Shown here in pieces: positions 8,741 through 17,848 of a DNA stretch of 64,000 bases. Origin of the DNA: JBCDBD01 sp039184335 (GTDB lineage: Bacteria > Bacteroidota > Bacteroidia > Flavobacteriales > Flavobacteriaceae); NCBI GenBank assembly GCA_039184335.1, contig JBCDBD010000013.1, positions 5,368 through 69,367 on the forward strand, read 5' to 3'. The position numbers and the translations under genes were made by a program. The notes under the pieces are model-generated. The model had not been told where the DNA came from, did not search any database, and was given only the letters and a program-made list of their open reading frames with translations. Position 1 is the first letter of the stretch. Every line of letters starts with the position of its first letter.

Positions 8741-9907
8741 TCAACAAGAGAGCTCTTCTTTGGCAATACTTCGCACTGTAATTGCTTCTTCCATTTTTTT
8801 CATATCAATTTCATGCACATCTTGCTTGCTACCAATTCTCGAGAGCAATGTGATGGTCAATTTGCCCCCTAAATGCTCCCTGAACTCCCCAATGCCATTT
8901 AATAGTTCTTTGCGTTCAAGGTCATTTTCAATGGGAAGCCGAAGGTCAAAACCCAAGTCATTGAAAACGTCTAAGACCTTATCTAAAATGCTTTGATCGA
9001 TCAACCCCGTCAATTTGGCATATGTTACATCTAAGGCGATGCCCATTGCGACTGCTTCACCATGCCGTAGGCGGTAATCCGTCATCTGCTCCAACTTATG
9101 TGCAGCCCAGTGACCAAAATCCAATGGACGGGATGAACCGTCCTCAAAAGGGTCTCCTCCATTGGCAATATGCCCCATATGTATTTCTGCACAACGGTAA
9201 ATCAAATGTTTCATCGGTTCTGGTTTTCGCTTAGCCAATGCTACTGCATTTTGGCCTATAAAATCGAAAAATATCTTGTCTTTGATCAAGGCTACCTTCA
9301 TAGCCTCGGCTATACCAGAAATCCAATCGCGCTGATCTAGTGTTTCTAAAAAATGATAATCATTTATGATTGCCAACGGAACGGCAAATGTTCCTATAAA
9401 ATTCTTTTTACCAAATTCGTTGATACCATTCTTGACCCCTACTGCAGCATCATTTTGGGCAAGTACCGTTGTGGGTACGCGAATTAGCTTTACGCCCCTG
9501 TGTGCCGTAGCAGCAGCATAGCCTACCATATCAATAACAGCTCCTCCTCCAATCGCTACTACAAATGAGTGCCTGCAGATAGCATTATCATTGATGGCAC
9601 GAAGTACTTTCTGAACATTGCCATGGTCATTTTTACATTCTTCGCCTCCCGGCAATACCAAAATATCTTCCAATTGCACCCTATCGTACTGGTTGCAATA
9701 AGCTTCAACCTTGTCGAGTAACTTTGGGTGCTTTAAATATACCCCACCGTCAATCGCAAATATGGCCTTTATGTTATCCTGTTCTGAATATTTGGTCATG
9801 ACTTCATACAAAAGCCCATTTCGGGTAGAAAACATATCTTCGGTAAAGTGAAGCTTGTAGTCATAACTTACTGAAAATGATTGTGCTATGAAAGAAGGTG
9901 TTTTCAT
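8741..9907 (-). CDS. eboD: EboD, 3-dehydroquinate synthase-like sugar phosphate cyclase
   Basis: A 388-residue member of the sugar phosphate cyclase superfamily, NAD- and metal-dependent enzymes that close sugar phosphates into carbocycles. GGGAVIDMVGYAAATAHRG and the following RVPTTVLAQNDAAVGVKNG form the NAD/substrate region. Candidate metal ligands are Glu in GIAEAMK and His in DFGHWAAHKLE and RHGEAVAMG. The FGHWAAH motif differs from the LGHTFGHAIE-type motif of AroB, and the gene sits between eboC and eboE, so it is assigned to the ebo clade rather than the shikimate pathway. Substrate and product are not established. Confidence 0.9.
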   Translation of the reverse strand: MKTPSFIAQSFSVSYDYKLHFTEDMFSTRNGLLYEVMTKYSEQDNIKAIFAIDGGVYLKHPKLLDKVEAYCNQYDRVQLEDILVLPGGEECKNDHGNVQKVLRAINDNAICRHSFVVAIGGGAVIDMVGYAAATAHRGVKLIRVPTTVLAQNDAAVGVKNGINEFGKKNFIGTFAVPLAIINDYHFLETLDQRDWISGIAEAMKVALIKDKIFFDFIGQNAVALAKRKPEPMKHLIYRCAEIHMGHIANGGDPFEDGSSRPLDFGHWAAHKLEQMTDYRLRHGEAVAMGIALDVTYAKLTGLIDQSILDKVLDVFNDLGFDLRLPIENDLERKELLNGIGEFREHLGGKLTITLLSRIGSKQDVHEIDMKKMEEAITVRSIAKEELSC

Positions 9908-9916
9908 ACCTTAAAT

Positions 9917-10822
9917 TTAGGTAACAGCGAAGATTTTAGAAAGAAAAATAGATAACGGCAATAATAATACGAGTAATAGCCCAATAGCCCAATGCGAATG
10001 CCCGACAGCTATGGCAGCATCCAACACGATAATGGACAATACCCCTGCCTTGACCGCCCTTCTGATATTATCAGGATTGTTCTGGGCATACGAACTCGCT
10101 AAGGGCTTAAAAACCAATAGGGCAAAGAGTCCCAAAAACAAAAGATAGTGGAGCATAGGTTTTGTTGTCATTTCATGAAAACCTATAACGCAAAAAATCA
10201 CTATTTTATATAAAAATGCTGCCCTGAGAATATTTTTTTTATTATTTCCATGCACTTCGCCACGACTCACCATAGTGACCGCAGCGATAAAAACCAAAGG
10301 TATGAAAGCATATGGCCAAAGCTTAAATTCACCAAAAACCGATAGCCCCAACAGTAGGTTCAACGCTCTACAGACCCCCATATTCAAAGGACCAAAAAAA
10401 CGATGCTTTTTCGACAGACCATCATATAAAACAATACTACCGACCAAGATGAGTGCTATAAATCCACTCGGGATAGTAACCCAAAAAGAGATCAAAACTC
10501 CCAGTACCAATAATGTACCGCCAAAGACTGAGGCATTATATCGAGAAACCCTTCCTTTCGGAATAGGACGTTCAGGACGTTCGACCCGATCTAGTTCCGC
10601 ATCAAAGACATCATTCAATACAACCCCACCAGCATATAAAAAAATTGAAGCCAACAGTAATTTGACCATGGGTAGCCATACTGTAACGTTGATATCGACA
10701 TCCGCTTCATAAAAAATGTAAAAAAAGCCGGCCAGTGCAAGTCCAGCAGCACTATCTGCAGCGGCAGTCGGCAGATTTGCCGGACGGCATAATTGCAGAT
10801 ACGCTTTTAGCTTATCACCCAT
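9917..10822 (-). CDS. eboC: EboC, UbiA-family prenyltransferase-like membrane protein
   Basis: A 301-residue inner-membrane protein with about eight helices. It carries the UbiA signature NDVFDAELDRVERPERPIPKG at roughly residues 70-90 (Asp-rich motif for Mg-prenyl diphosphate) and a second motif, VLYDGLSKK, near 130. UbiA enzymes attach prenyl chains to aromatic or polar acceptors. In cyanobacteria EboC is required for export of a scytonemin precursor to the periplasm, which is known for that system only. The ATG overlaps the eboB stop by one base, and eboD begins 9 bases downstream. No substrate can be inferred. Confidence 0.88.
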   Translation of the reverse strand: MGDKLKAYLQLCRPANLPTAAADSAAGLALAGFFYIFYEADVDINVTVWLPMVKLLLASIFLYAGGVVLNDVFDAELDRVERPERPIPKGRVSRYNASVFGGTLLVLGVLISFWVTIPSGFIALILVGSIVLYDGLSKKHRFFGPLNMGVCRALNLLLGLSVFGEFKLWPYAFIPLVFIAAVTMVSRGEVHGNNKKNILRAAFLYKIVIFCVIGFHEMTTKPMLHYLLFLGLFALLVFKPLASSYAQNNPDNIRRAVKAGVLSIIVLDAAIAVGHSHWAIGLLLVLLLPLSIFLSKIFAVT

Positions 10823-11730
10823 TAAACTATTTTATCATCATCAATACGAGGTTGCTGGCCCCTAAGCACACTATTGTCATTAAAAAGCTGGCTTTGGTCG
10901 ATTCCCGGTGTGTTGAGCCAATGGCTTTCACTCATATTTCCTGATCTAGAAAACACATCAAGTGCATTTTGGTAACAGGTTTTTACAACGTCTTCTCTTG
11001 CTATACCTCGCTTAAGCATCAAATTAGCCGTTTTGGGTACAGCCAGGGGATCGCTGACACCCCAATCGGCCGAACTATCTACGATAATGTTGGTACTACC
11101 AAATTTTTTGACCACTTCGACCATACGTTCGTTGCCCATTTTGGTCTTTGGGTAAATCGTAAAGGCCGCGATAAATCCACGATCCAATACTTCTTGAACA
11201 GTCTCTTCATTATTATGGTCAATCACTACATTTTCAGGGTTTAAATCATGTTCGATACACACTTCCATACTACGAATAGTTCCAGATTTTTTATCCCTGT
11301 GGGGGGTATGCACCTGTACCAGCATATCAAATTCCTTGGCCAGTTCCAATTGCTGTCGAAAGTACTTATCCTCGGCGGGGGTTTGATCATCATACCCTAT
11401 TTCGCCTATGGCAACGACATTTTCTTTATGCAAGTAAAGAGGCAAAAGCTCCATTACCGTTTCTGCCAATGGCTCGTTATTGGCCTCTTTGGAATTTAAC
11501 CCTATGGTACAATAATGCTTGATTCCAAATTGGCTCGCTCGAAAGGGCTCCCAGCCTACCAAACTGCTAAAATAATCTTGAAATGAGCCTACCTGCGTTC
11601 GGGGCTGTCCCAACCAAAAAGAAGGCTCAATGACTGCCACAACCCCAGCGTCGGCCATAGCTTCATAATCATCTGTGGTGCGCGAGGTCATGTGTACATG
11701 TGGATCTATAAACCGTAATTTCTCTTCCAT
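10822..11730 (-). CDS. eboB: EboB, TatD-family metal-dependent hydrolase
   Basis: A 302-residue amidohydrolase-superfamily protein of the TatD type. The metal ligands are visible in order: HVH in FIDPHVHMTSR (residues 7-13), Glu in AIGEIGYDDQTP, His in VQVHTPHRDK, His in VVIDHNNEET and Asp in IIVDSSADWGVSD. All expected ligands are present, so it should be catalytically active as a hydrolase in the cytoplasm. The true substrate in ebo clusters is unknown. It starts one base after eboA ends and overlaps eboC by one base. Confidence 0.88.
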   Translation of the reverse strand: MEEKLRFIDPHVHMTSRTTDDYEAMADAGVVAVIEPSFWLGQPRTQVGSFQDYFSSLVGWEPFRASQFGIKHYCTIGLNSKEANNEPLAETVMELLPLYLHKENVVAIGEIGYDDQTPAEDKYFRQQLELAKEFDMLVQVHTPHRDKKSGTIRSMEVCIEHDLNPENVVIDHNNEETVQEVLDRGFIAAFTIYPKTKMGNERMVEVVKKFGSTNIIVDSSADWGVSDPLAVPKTANLMLKRGIAREDVVKTCYQNALDVFSRSGNMSESHWLNTPGIDQSQLFNDNSVLRGQQPRIDDDKIV

Positions 11731-11731
11731 A

Positions 11732-12592
11732 TCAATTTTTAAAATTTTCCCAAGTCAGGTTGTCGTTTTCGATAGCATGTCTCAGTGAAGGATGGTCTTG
11801 CAACAGTTTCAAGGGGCCACTGGCACCTGAATGAAAACAACATAGGGCCGCTGCCCTATTTTCAACAATATTTTCACTTTTCAAGAGTCGATGTATATCT
11901 GCCAAAATACCATTATCTAGGTACTTCGTGGTCGGCCGCCATATTTCGGGATCAATATCCCTGGAAGCTGCCCAACGTTCATGGGCATAATCTGAGATAA
12001 TTTTGGCAAGTGCTTGGTTTGCCCTTTCATCAATGGCAATAATTTCACCTAAATCCCTTTGCATAAAAGCAGCTTTGAGATACATCTGGTTCCACTGCTG
12101 CTCGTTAAAAAACTGAGCTGGATATGGATTATGAAGTGAAATGGCATCAAAAATTGTGGCGATATTGGTGCGCAGCGCCTCAACGGCCACATGTTGAAAA
12201 TAGCCTGCATCGGGCAATAAAATCAGGTACTTTAAAAAGGTCTCCAATTCTTTGGTGTCGGCAACCTGAATTAAGTTTGCTACCTTATCCTTAAAAAAAT
12301 CGCGGTCGGCATCCAACACCTTCGCCAAAAGGCAAACCCTACTTATTTCCAATAGATTTGCTTCCTTGAGCACTAAATAGTTTTTGAGGGCACTATCATC
12401 GACTGCTGTCATTTTAACAGTGGCCACAGCAGCTATTTTAGTATTGCAGAGACTGTAGGTAAGATAAAGTTCCCTTACGGATTTTTGGGCTATGATTTGT
12501 GCAATTTTGTCAAAAAGCCACTTTTGGCTTTCTGTATCAAGATTTTCGCCAATGATTTTCGATATGGTATCACCCGTATTCTTAAATCGCAT
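11732..12592 (-). CDS. eboA: EboA-domain protein, first gene of the ebo operon
   Basis: A 286-residue, mostly helical soluble protein without recognisable catalytic motifs. The segment AISLHNPYPAQFFNEQQWNQ and the ending AALCCFHSGASGPLKLLQDH fit the EboA-domain family. Identity is strengthened by its place immediately ahead of eboB, eboC, eboD, eboE and eboF in the standard order. Family function is unknown; a scaffold or carrier role would be speculation. It is the promoter-proximal gene; a candidate -7 element lies at 12637-12644. Confidence 0.85.
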   Translation of the reverse strand: MRFKNTGDTISKIIGENLDTESQKWLFDKIAQIIAQKSVRELYLTYSLCNTKIAAVATVKMTAVDDSALKNYLVLKEANLLEISRVCLLAKVLDADRDFFKDKVANLIQVADTKELETFLKYLILLPDAGYFQHVAVEALRTNIATIFDAISLHNPYPAQFFNEQQWNQMYLKAAFMQRDLGEIIAIDERANQALAKIISDYAHERWAASRDIDPEIWRPTTKYLDNGILADIHRLLKSENIVENRAAALCCFHSGASGPLKLLQDHPSLRHAIENDNLTWENFKN

Positions 12593-12636
12593 GCATTATT
12601 GAATATAGTTGTCGAAAAATGGCTTTTCAAGCCTTA

Positions 12637-12644
12637 CAAAGATA
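12637..12644 (-). promoter_or_regulatory. Candidate -7 element for the ebo operon
   Basis: On the minus strand the bases read TATCTTTG, matching the Bacteroidota TAnnTTTG -7 consensus, 45 bases upstream of the eboA ATG. No convincing -33 TTG is seen at the usual distance. A short GGCTT/AAGCC inverted repeat at 12621-12633 would fall at the start of the transcript. Confidence 0.4.
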
Positions 12645-12717
12645 ACCATGTTACCATCTTAAATTAGTATGCTTTTTGCAATACTTTTATATTTACATGC
12701 ATATAAAATTTAATCTG

Positions 12718-13299
12718 ATGCTAGGTTTAAAGTTACCGACCGACCCCCGATGGGTCAATATTGTGGAAAAAAATATAGAAGAAATCTTGACTGACCACGC
12801 GTATTGTGAGCAAAAAGCAGCCAGCACTGCCATATCGCTCATTGTGGGTTTTCCTGAAAAATCAGAATTGGTAAAAGCCATGACCGCCCTGGCAAGGGAA
12901 GAAATGGGGCATTTTAACATGGTTCATGAAAAGATTGTTGCGCGGGGCTGGGTGTTGGGTCGTGAACGTAAGGATGCATATGTCATTGCCTTGATGAAGT
13001 TTTTCCCAAAAGGTGGAAGTAGGGAAACCCATCTCATTCATAAACTGCTCTATGCTGCCCTTATTGAGGCCAGGAGTTGTGAACGGTTTCGACTTTTGTC
13101 AGAACATATTAAAGATAAAGAACTTGCCGATTTTTATAAAAATCTAATGGTAAGTGAAGCCAACCACTATACCATGTTCTTAAAGTTCGCACGTACTTAT
13201 GGTAATCGTGAAGAGGTAGATCAAAAGTGGCAACAACTGCTCGATCATGAAGCTACTCTAATGAAAGAACTGGGTAAAAAAGAAACCATGCATGGTTAA
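12718..13299 (+). CDS. miaE: tRNA-(ms2io6A)-hydroxylase MiaE
   Basis: A 193-residue ferritin-like di-iron monooxygenase that hydroxylates the isopentenyl group of ms2i6A37 in tRNA. The four-helix iron ligands are visible: Glu in CEQKAAS, EEMGHF near residue 62, IEARSCERF near 117 and SEANHYTMFL near 147. The ATG at 12718 (MLGLKLPTDPRWV) gives the family start; an earlier ATG at 12676 adds an unconserved tail. The gene is divergent from the ebo operon, and its TAA shares the palindrome TTAA with the stop of ppk1 on the other strand. Confidence 0.9.
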   Translation: MLGLKLPTDPRWVNIVEKNIEEILTDHAYCEQKAASTAISLIVGFPEKSELVKAMTALAREEMGHFNMVHEKIVARGWVLGRERKDAYVIALMKFFPKGGSRETHLIHKLLYAALIEARSCERFRLLSEHIKDKELADFYKNLMVSEANHYTMFLKFARTYGNREEVDQKWQQLLDHEATLMKELGKKETMHG

Positions 13300-15377
13300 T
13301 TTCCTAGCTTGTTCAAGTAGTAGTCGTAGAGTGCAAACTGTGAACGGACTTTAGGTTCATTATTTTCAAGATAGGCATTATCCTGTTTTTGTGAGAACAC
13401 CCTCGCCTTTACATTATCTTTCCATGAAATCTCAAAAGTATCCAACAACTCCTGTTTGATATCTTCATCATATATCGGACAGCCCACCTCAACGCGATAA
13501 TCTAGATTACGGGTCATCCAGTCGGCAGACGAAATATACACTTTTGGATTTTCATTATTTCCAAAGATGAACAACCTCGGATGCTCCAAAAACTTATCCA
13601 CTATACTGATTGCCGCTATATTTTCACTCATTCCTTCCACTCCTGGCACTAGACAACATACCCCACGTATGATCAATTGCACCTTGACACCGGCCCTACT
13701 GGCCTCATAAAGCTTGTCAACCATTTTATAAGAGGTCAAACTGTTCATCTTGATTTTGATATATGCTGGTTTTCCGGCTTTTGCACTGGCTATTTCGTTA
13801 TTGATAAGCTTGCGGAAAGTATTTTTTGTGTAGTGTGGTGAGACAATCAAATGCTTGTACTTATTTATTTTATAAGTTGTATTGAAAAATTCAAATACCT
13901 TGTTCAACTCTTTTAGAATTGGCTCATGGGTGGTAAAAAGTGTGTAATCGGTGTAAATTCTAGCGGTTGACTCATTAAAATTACCTGTACTGACAAATCC
14001 GTACCGTTTGATGGTATCTTCTTCTTCCCGCTCTACCAAACATATTTTACTATGGATCTTTAAGCCAGGAACACCAAAAATCAGCTTCACCCCTTCTTCT
14101 TGTAACTGATTGGCATACTTAATGTTGGCACGTTCATCGAACCGTGCCTGCAATTCTATTTGCACGGTTACCTGTTTTCCATTTTTAACTGCATTGGTAA
14201 GGGCCGCAGCTACCTGGGAATTATTGGCCAACCGATACACCGTAATCTTTATTGTTCTTACCTTGGGATCAAGTGCAGCCTCTTTCAAAAACTTGACCAC
14301 GTAAGCAAATGTATGGTACGGGGCATACTGCAAATAGTCTTTCTTGGCTATACTTTCAAACAAACTTCCTTCAAAACTTAATCCTTTTATGGGCAGCGGG
14401 GTGATTTTTTCGTAGAGCAAATCTTTACGGCCCAGGCTCGGAAAGCCCATATAGTCCCTTCGATTATGGTACCTGCCCCCTGGAATGACACTATCAGTTT
14501 CTTCGATATCCATTTTTTCTTTCAGATATCTGAGCGTATCTATTTTTATTCGCTTATCATAGACAAAACGCACCGGATTGCTAATCTTTCTGTGTTCTAC
14601 ACTAGAAGAAATCTTTTCTATAAAACTCTTGCTCAAGTCATTGTCAATATCAAGTTCAGCATCGCGGGTAATTTTTATCATATGCGCAGTAACAGACTCG
14701 TAATCAAACATTGTAAAAATGCTATCCAGGCAGAAACGAATCAGGTCATCAAGAATGATAATGTAGTTTTTGCCGTTCTCTTCTGGCAATACCACAAATC
14801 GATCAATCCCTTTCGGAATTTCGATGAGTGCATATTGCGAGTAACTTCGTCGCTTTAAAAAACCATTCTTCTCATCATTGAGTGTCATTTTCACTGCTAG
14901 ATAGGCTGCTGTATCCTTAAGGACCGGGAACTCGGTGACGTTATTAAGGATAATGGTAATAAGCTCTGGATTGACTTTTCTTAAAAAATAATCCTTAATG
15001 AATTTGGCCTGGTTTTCATTGACCTTGGTCTCATCGATGATAAAAATATTCTGTGCCTCGAGCTCTTTTTCAATTTTTTGAAATATCCCAAGACTTTTGG
15101 ACTGCTGAGTGATGACAATTTTTGTGATTTCTTCTAAAAGGTCTTTTGCCTTTTCTCCTCCCAAGACACTTTTACCTGTTTTGCCTGCATCCACAATTCG
15201 CTTGACCGTAGCATAGCGTACTTTGAAAAATTCATCCAAGTTGTTACTGAAAATGCCAAGAAATCGCAACCGCTCAATCAATGGCACATTGCTATCTGCA
15301 CTTTCTTGAAGTACCCTATCGTTAAAATGCAACCAACTGATCTCACGATTGATATACTCGTTTTTTGTTTTGGTCAT
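13296..15377 (-). CDS. ppk1: Polyphosphate kinase 1
   Basis: A 693-residue PPK1 that reversibly makes inorganic polyphosphate from ATP at the inner membrane. The N-terminal domain begins INREISWLHFNDRVLQES. The head and catalytic domains carry YAPYHTFAYVVKFLKEAA, KITVYRLANNS, the phosphorylated-His motif KIHSKICLVE and the second HPRLFIFGNNENPKVYISSA region with a further conserved His. Length is typical. It lies 2 bases after the SixA-like phosphatase gene, and pdxH precedes that, so the three probably form an operon. The 3' end overlaps miaE by 4 bases. Confidence 0.95.
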   Translation of the reverse strand: MTKTKNEYINREISWLHFNDRVLQESADSNVPLIERLRFLGIFSNNLDEFFKVRYATVKRIVDAGKTGKSVLGGEKAKDLLEEITKIVITQQSKSLGIFQKIEKELEAQNIFIIDETKVNENQAKFIKDYFLRKVNPELITIILNNVTEFPVLKDTAAYLAVKMTLNDEKNGFLKRRSYSQYALIEIPKGIDRFVVLPEENGKNYIIILDDLIRFCLDSIFTMFDYESVTAHMIKITRDAELDIDNDLSKSFIEKISSSVEHRKISNPVRFVYDKRIKIDTLRYLKEKMDIEETDSVIPGGRYHNRRDYMGFPSLGRKDLLYEKITPLPIKGLSFEGSLFESIAKKDYLQYAPYHTFAYVVKFLKEAALDPKVRTIKITVYRLANNSQVAAALTNAVKNGKQVTVQIELQARFDERANIKYANQLQEEGVKLIFGVPGLKIHSKICLVEREEEDTIKRYGFVSTGNFNESTARIYTDYTLFTTHEPILKELNKVFEFFNTTYKINKYKHLIVSPHYTKNTFRKLINNEIASAKAGKPAYIKIKMNSLTSYKMVDKLYEASRAGVKVQLIIRGVCCLVPGVEGMSENIAAISIVDKFLEHPRLFIFGNNENPKVYISSADWMTRNLDYRVEVGCPIYDEDIKQELLDTFEISWKDNVKARVFSQKQDNAYLENNEPKVRSQFALYDYYLNKLGN

Positions 15378-15379
15378 GG

Positions 15380-15865
15380 TTATCGCAATTGTTTTGGAAA
15401 AAGTATGTGTTTTGTCCTTCCTTTAGAAACCGTACTCCAACTGTTGGCCCCGAACTCAATTTGAACCAAACCAGCTGTAGGTACATTGTCAATATACTCA
15501 TCTCCCCAAGTATTTGCAAGCGTTGTGAATGCATAATTATGCCCAAACAGCAGTATGGTTTCAAAAGCATCGCTTAAACTTTTGACGTGCCCTTTCACAC
15601 CTTCACCAGAAAAATCATATAGGCTTTCGGTTACCTGAAACTGATGGAGGCCAAAATGGATATTCCTAAGAAAAATCGTGGCGGTATGGAGTGCCCTATT
15701 GGCAGGGCTTGAATATGCATAGTCTATGGTCACCGGCATGTCATTAAACTTCTTCGCCACCATAATGGCATCGTTGACACCTCTCTCTTTGAGCGGACGA
15801 TCTCTATCAGCTACATCATATTCCCATGACGATTTACCATGTCGTACCAAAATAATTCGTTTCAT
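15380..15865 (-). CDS. SixA-like histidine phosphatase
   Basis: A 161-residue member of the histidine phosphatase (phosphoglycerate mutase) superfamily, with the catalytic LVRHGKSSW near residue 7, an Arg in DRDRPLKERG near 25, YSSPANRALHTA near 53 and the second His in LLFGHNYA near 100. The SixA type dephosphorylates phosphohistidines; the real target here is unknown. The ATG at 15865 is used because the longer frame starts at a TTG without support. Tight coupling to ppk1, whose intermediate is a phosphohistidine, is suggestive but not proof of a functional link. Confidence 0.85.
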   Translation of the reverse strand: MKRIILVRHGKSSWEYDVADRDRPLKERGVNDAIMVAKKFNDMPVTIDYAYSSPANRALHTATIFLRNIHFGLHQFQVTESLYDFSGEGVKGHVKSLSDAFETILLFGHNYAFTTLANTWGDEYIDNVPTAGLVQIEFGANSWSTVSKGRTKHILFPKQLR

Positions 15866-15875
15866 AAAACTCAAT

Positions 15876-16523
15876 TTAAGGAGCTAAACGCTCAATTTTC
15901 CAATTGTAATCTTTTAAAAGCGTATATCGAATTCTATCATGTAGTCGATTTGGCCTGCCCTGCCAGAATTCAAGGGAAACAGGACGTACCAAATAGCCTC
16001 CCCAATGTTTGGGACGTTCAATTTCTTTGCCTTCCCATGTTTTTTCAAGTTTTTCAAGTGCATCTTCGAGTTGGCTACGCGATTCGATGACCTCACTCTG
16101 ATTAGAGACTACCGCACCCAGTTGGCTTCCTCGAGGTCTGCTCTCAAAGTAACCATCTGATAGGTTTTGGGCGATTTTTTCAGCTTTGCCCTTAATGATG
16201 ACCTGACGTTCTAAATTCGGCCAAAAAAAAGATAAACATATGGCGGGGTGTACAGCAATTGCCTTGCCCTTTTCACTTTGATAGTTGGTGTAAAATACAA
16301 ATCCCTCATGGGTATATCCTTTCAATAGCACCACCCGGCTTTTTGGAAATCCATCCTTTCCCATGGTTGAAACTGTCATCGCATTGGGCTCATCCAAGCC
16401 TTGGGTGGCCTCAATTTCATAAAACCATTTTTGAAATTGCTCCATAGGGTTTTCAAGGATGGTACTCTCCAACAATTCACTTTTTTCATATGATTTTCGA
16501 AAATCACTTAAATCGCTTTGCAT
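15876..16523 (-). CDS. pdxH: Pyridoxamine 5'-phosphate oxidase
   Basis: A 215-residue FMN enzyme that oxidises pyridoxine or pyridoxamine 5'-phosphate to pyridoxal phosphate, the last step of vitamin B6 salvage and synthesis. Typical segments are EPNAMTVSTMGKDGFPKSRVV, the FMN site VFYTNYQSEKG, ESRPRGSQLGAVVSNQS, and the C-terminal WQGRPNRLHDRIRY ending KIERLAP. The family-standard length and ending indicate an intact gene. It lies upstream of the SixA-like gene with a 10-base gap, and is separated from rnz by 88 bases in which I see no clear signal. Confidence 0.95.
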   Translation of the reverse strand: MQSDLSDFRKSYEKSELLESTILENPMEQFQKWFYEIEATQGLDEPNAMTVSTMGKDGFPKSRVVLLKGYTHEGFVFYTNYQSEKGKAIAVHPAICLSFFWPNLERQVIIKGKAEKIAQNLSDGYFESRPRGSQLGAVVSNQSEVIESRSQLEDALEKLEKTWEGKEIERPKHWGGYLVRPVSLEFWQGRPNRLHDRIRYTLLKDYNWKIERLAP

Positions 16524-16611
16524 ATTTTAAGGAATGTGAGCAACAAATGTCAACAAAAGAAGGCAGAAGTGAAAAAACTATGTAGGTTTTATTGGGGTTC
16601 AATAAAAATGC

Positions 16612-17517
16612 TCATAACTCAAATATCTTACCGTCATCAGCCAATTCAGTATTTGCAAAGACTGGTAATGCTTCTTCCCTAAACATTTCGATAGACTTGT
16701 ACCGAGTAGAATAATGTCCCAAAATCAGCATCCCCACTCCAGCTTTTTTTGCTATGCATGCGGCTTGTTTTGCCGTAGCGTGCTTTGTTCTTTCACCCAA
16801 ATGCTCTTCTGACTGTAAAAAAGTGGATTCATGGTACAAAACATCAACACCGCTAACACGAAAAACCAATTGTTCGTCATAGACGGTATCACTACAAAAC
16901 GCATAGCTTTTTGGCTTTGGTGGATCCAGGGTAAGTTCTTGATTTGAGATTACCGTTCCATTATCCAACACAAAATCATCACCTTTCTTGATATTGTCAT
17001 AAGCATTTTTTTCAATCCCATATTTTCGGACAACATCGATATTAAGATTTCGGGGAAGTGGTTTCTCTTTAAACAAAAAACCATTGGTGTATACTCTGTG
17101 TTGCAATGGTATGGTATGTACACCAACCTTTTCATCTTCAAAAAGCAATTCTGGTTCTCTTGAATCGAGTTCATGAAAAACAAGTGGGTAGTTGGTCCAA
17201 GAATCCCCTAGTTTCAACAATAGGGTTATGGCCTCTTTAATTCCCTTTGGCCCATAAATATGCAATTCCGTTTTCCTACCTAAAAGCCTAAACGTGGATA
17301 CCAAACCAGGCAACCCGAAAAAATGATCTCCATGTAGGTGCGAAATAAAAATATGCTTGATCCGGGAGAACCTGATCTTGTTCTTGCGCAGTTGTACCTG
17401 TGTACCTTCGCCACAGTCAATCAAAAAAATATGGTTTCTAACTTCAAGAACCTGTGCAGTCGGATTGGTCAATGTTCGCGGTGTAGCGGAATAACATCCA
17501 AGAATATGAAGCCTCAT
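16612..17517 (-). CDS. rnz: Ribonuclease Z
   Basis: A 301-residue metallo-beta-lactamase-fold endonuclease that cuts tRNA precursors at the 3' end. The zinc motif HLHGDHFFGLPG lies near residue 61. FCSDTVYDEQLV with Asp, YHESTF, LGERTKHATAKQAA and LILGHYSTRY supply the remaining ligands and catalytic residues. Length is that of the short RNase Z form. The ATG overlaps the TGA of the upstream STAS-like gene (ATGA), so translation is probably coupled in the pyrR-pyrB operon. Confidence 0.94.
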   Translation of the reverse strand: MRLHILGCYSATPRTLTNPTAQVLEVRNHIFLIDCGEGTQVQLRKNKIRFSRIKHIFISHLHGDHFFGLPGLVSTFRLLGRKTELHIYGPKGIKEAITLLLKLGDSWTNYPLVFHELDSREPELLFEDEKVGVHTIPLQHRVYTNGFLFKEKPLPRNLNIDVVRKYGIEKNAYDNIKKGDDFVLDNGTVISNQELTLDPPKPKSYAFCSDTVYDEQLVFRVSGVDVLYHESTFLQSEEHLGERTKHATAKQAACIAKKAGVGMLILGHYSTRYKSIEMFREEALPVFANTELADDGKIFEL

Positions 17518-17846
17518 AATTCTAGATCCCGCTCAATATCTTCCATCTCTATAATATCTTTAGCCTCCTGTAGGGTTGGCACCACATTGATATCATCAGG
17601 CACTTCATCATACGAGACCTTATCGGTGACCAAAACAAAAGATTTATTTGCCTTTTGATGTTTTCGTGAAATTTCTAAAAACTCCAATATATCATTTGAC
17701 GTTAATTTACGGAATGAAAAAAGATTGACGATAATATGATCGTGCTTTAGTTTTTCGTATGCACTGTCTAGGTTTTCCAAAAAACCTGCCAAAGAGGTAT
17801 TTTCCTGAAATACAATGGTGGTAGCACCTTCTTTATCAAAAATCAT
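17514..17846 (-). CDS. Small STAS-like protein upstream of rnz
   Basis: A 110-residue soluble protein with alternating strands and helices (TTIVFQENTSLAGFLENLD, HDHIIVNLFSF, NKSFVLVTDKV), resembling STAS or anti-sigma-antagonist folds. The usual phosphorylated Ser motif of SpoIIAA is not evident, so regulation by phosphorylation is doubtful. It lies 2 bases after pyrB and overlaps rnz by 4 bases. Function unknown. Confidence 0.65.
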   Translation of the reverse strand: MIFDKEGATTIVFQENTSLAGFLENLDSAYEKLKHDHIIVNLFSFRKLTSNDILEFLEISRKHQKANKSFVLVTDKVSYDEVPDDINVVPTLQEAKDIIEMEDIERDLEL

Positions 17847-17848
17847 CT

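Noticed and set aside
8741..9907. aroB of the shikimate pathway
   Set aside because: The active-site motif and the ebo neighbours point to EboD rather than 3-dehydroquinate synthase.
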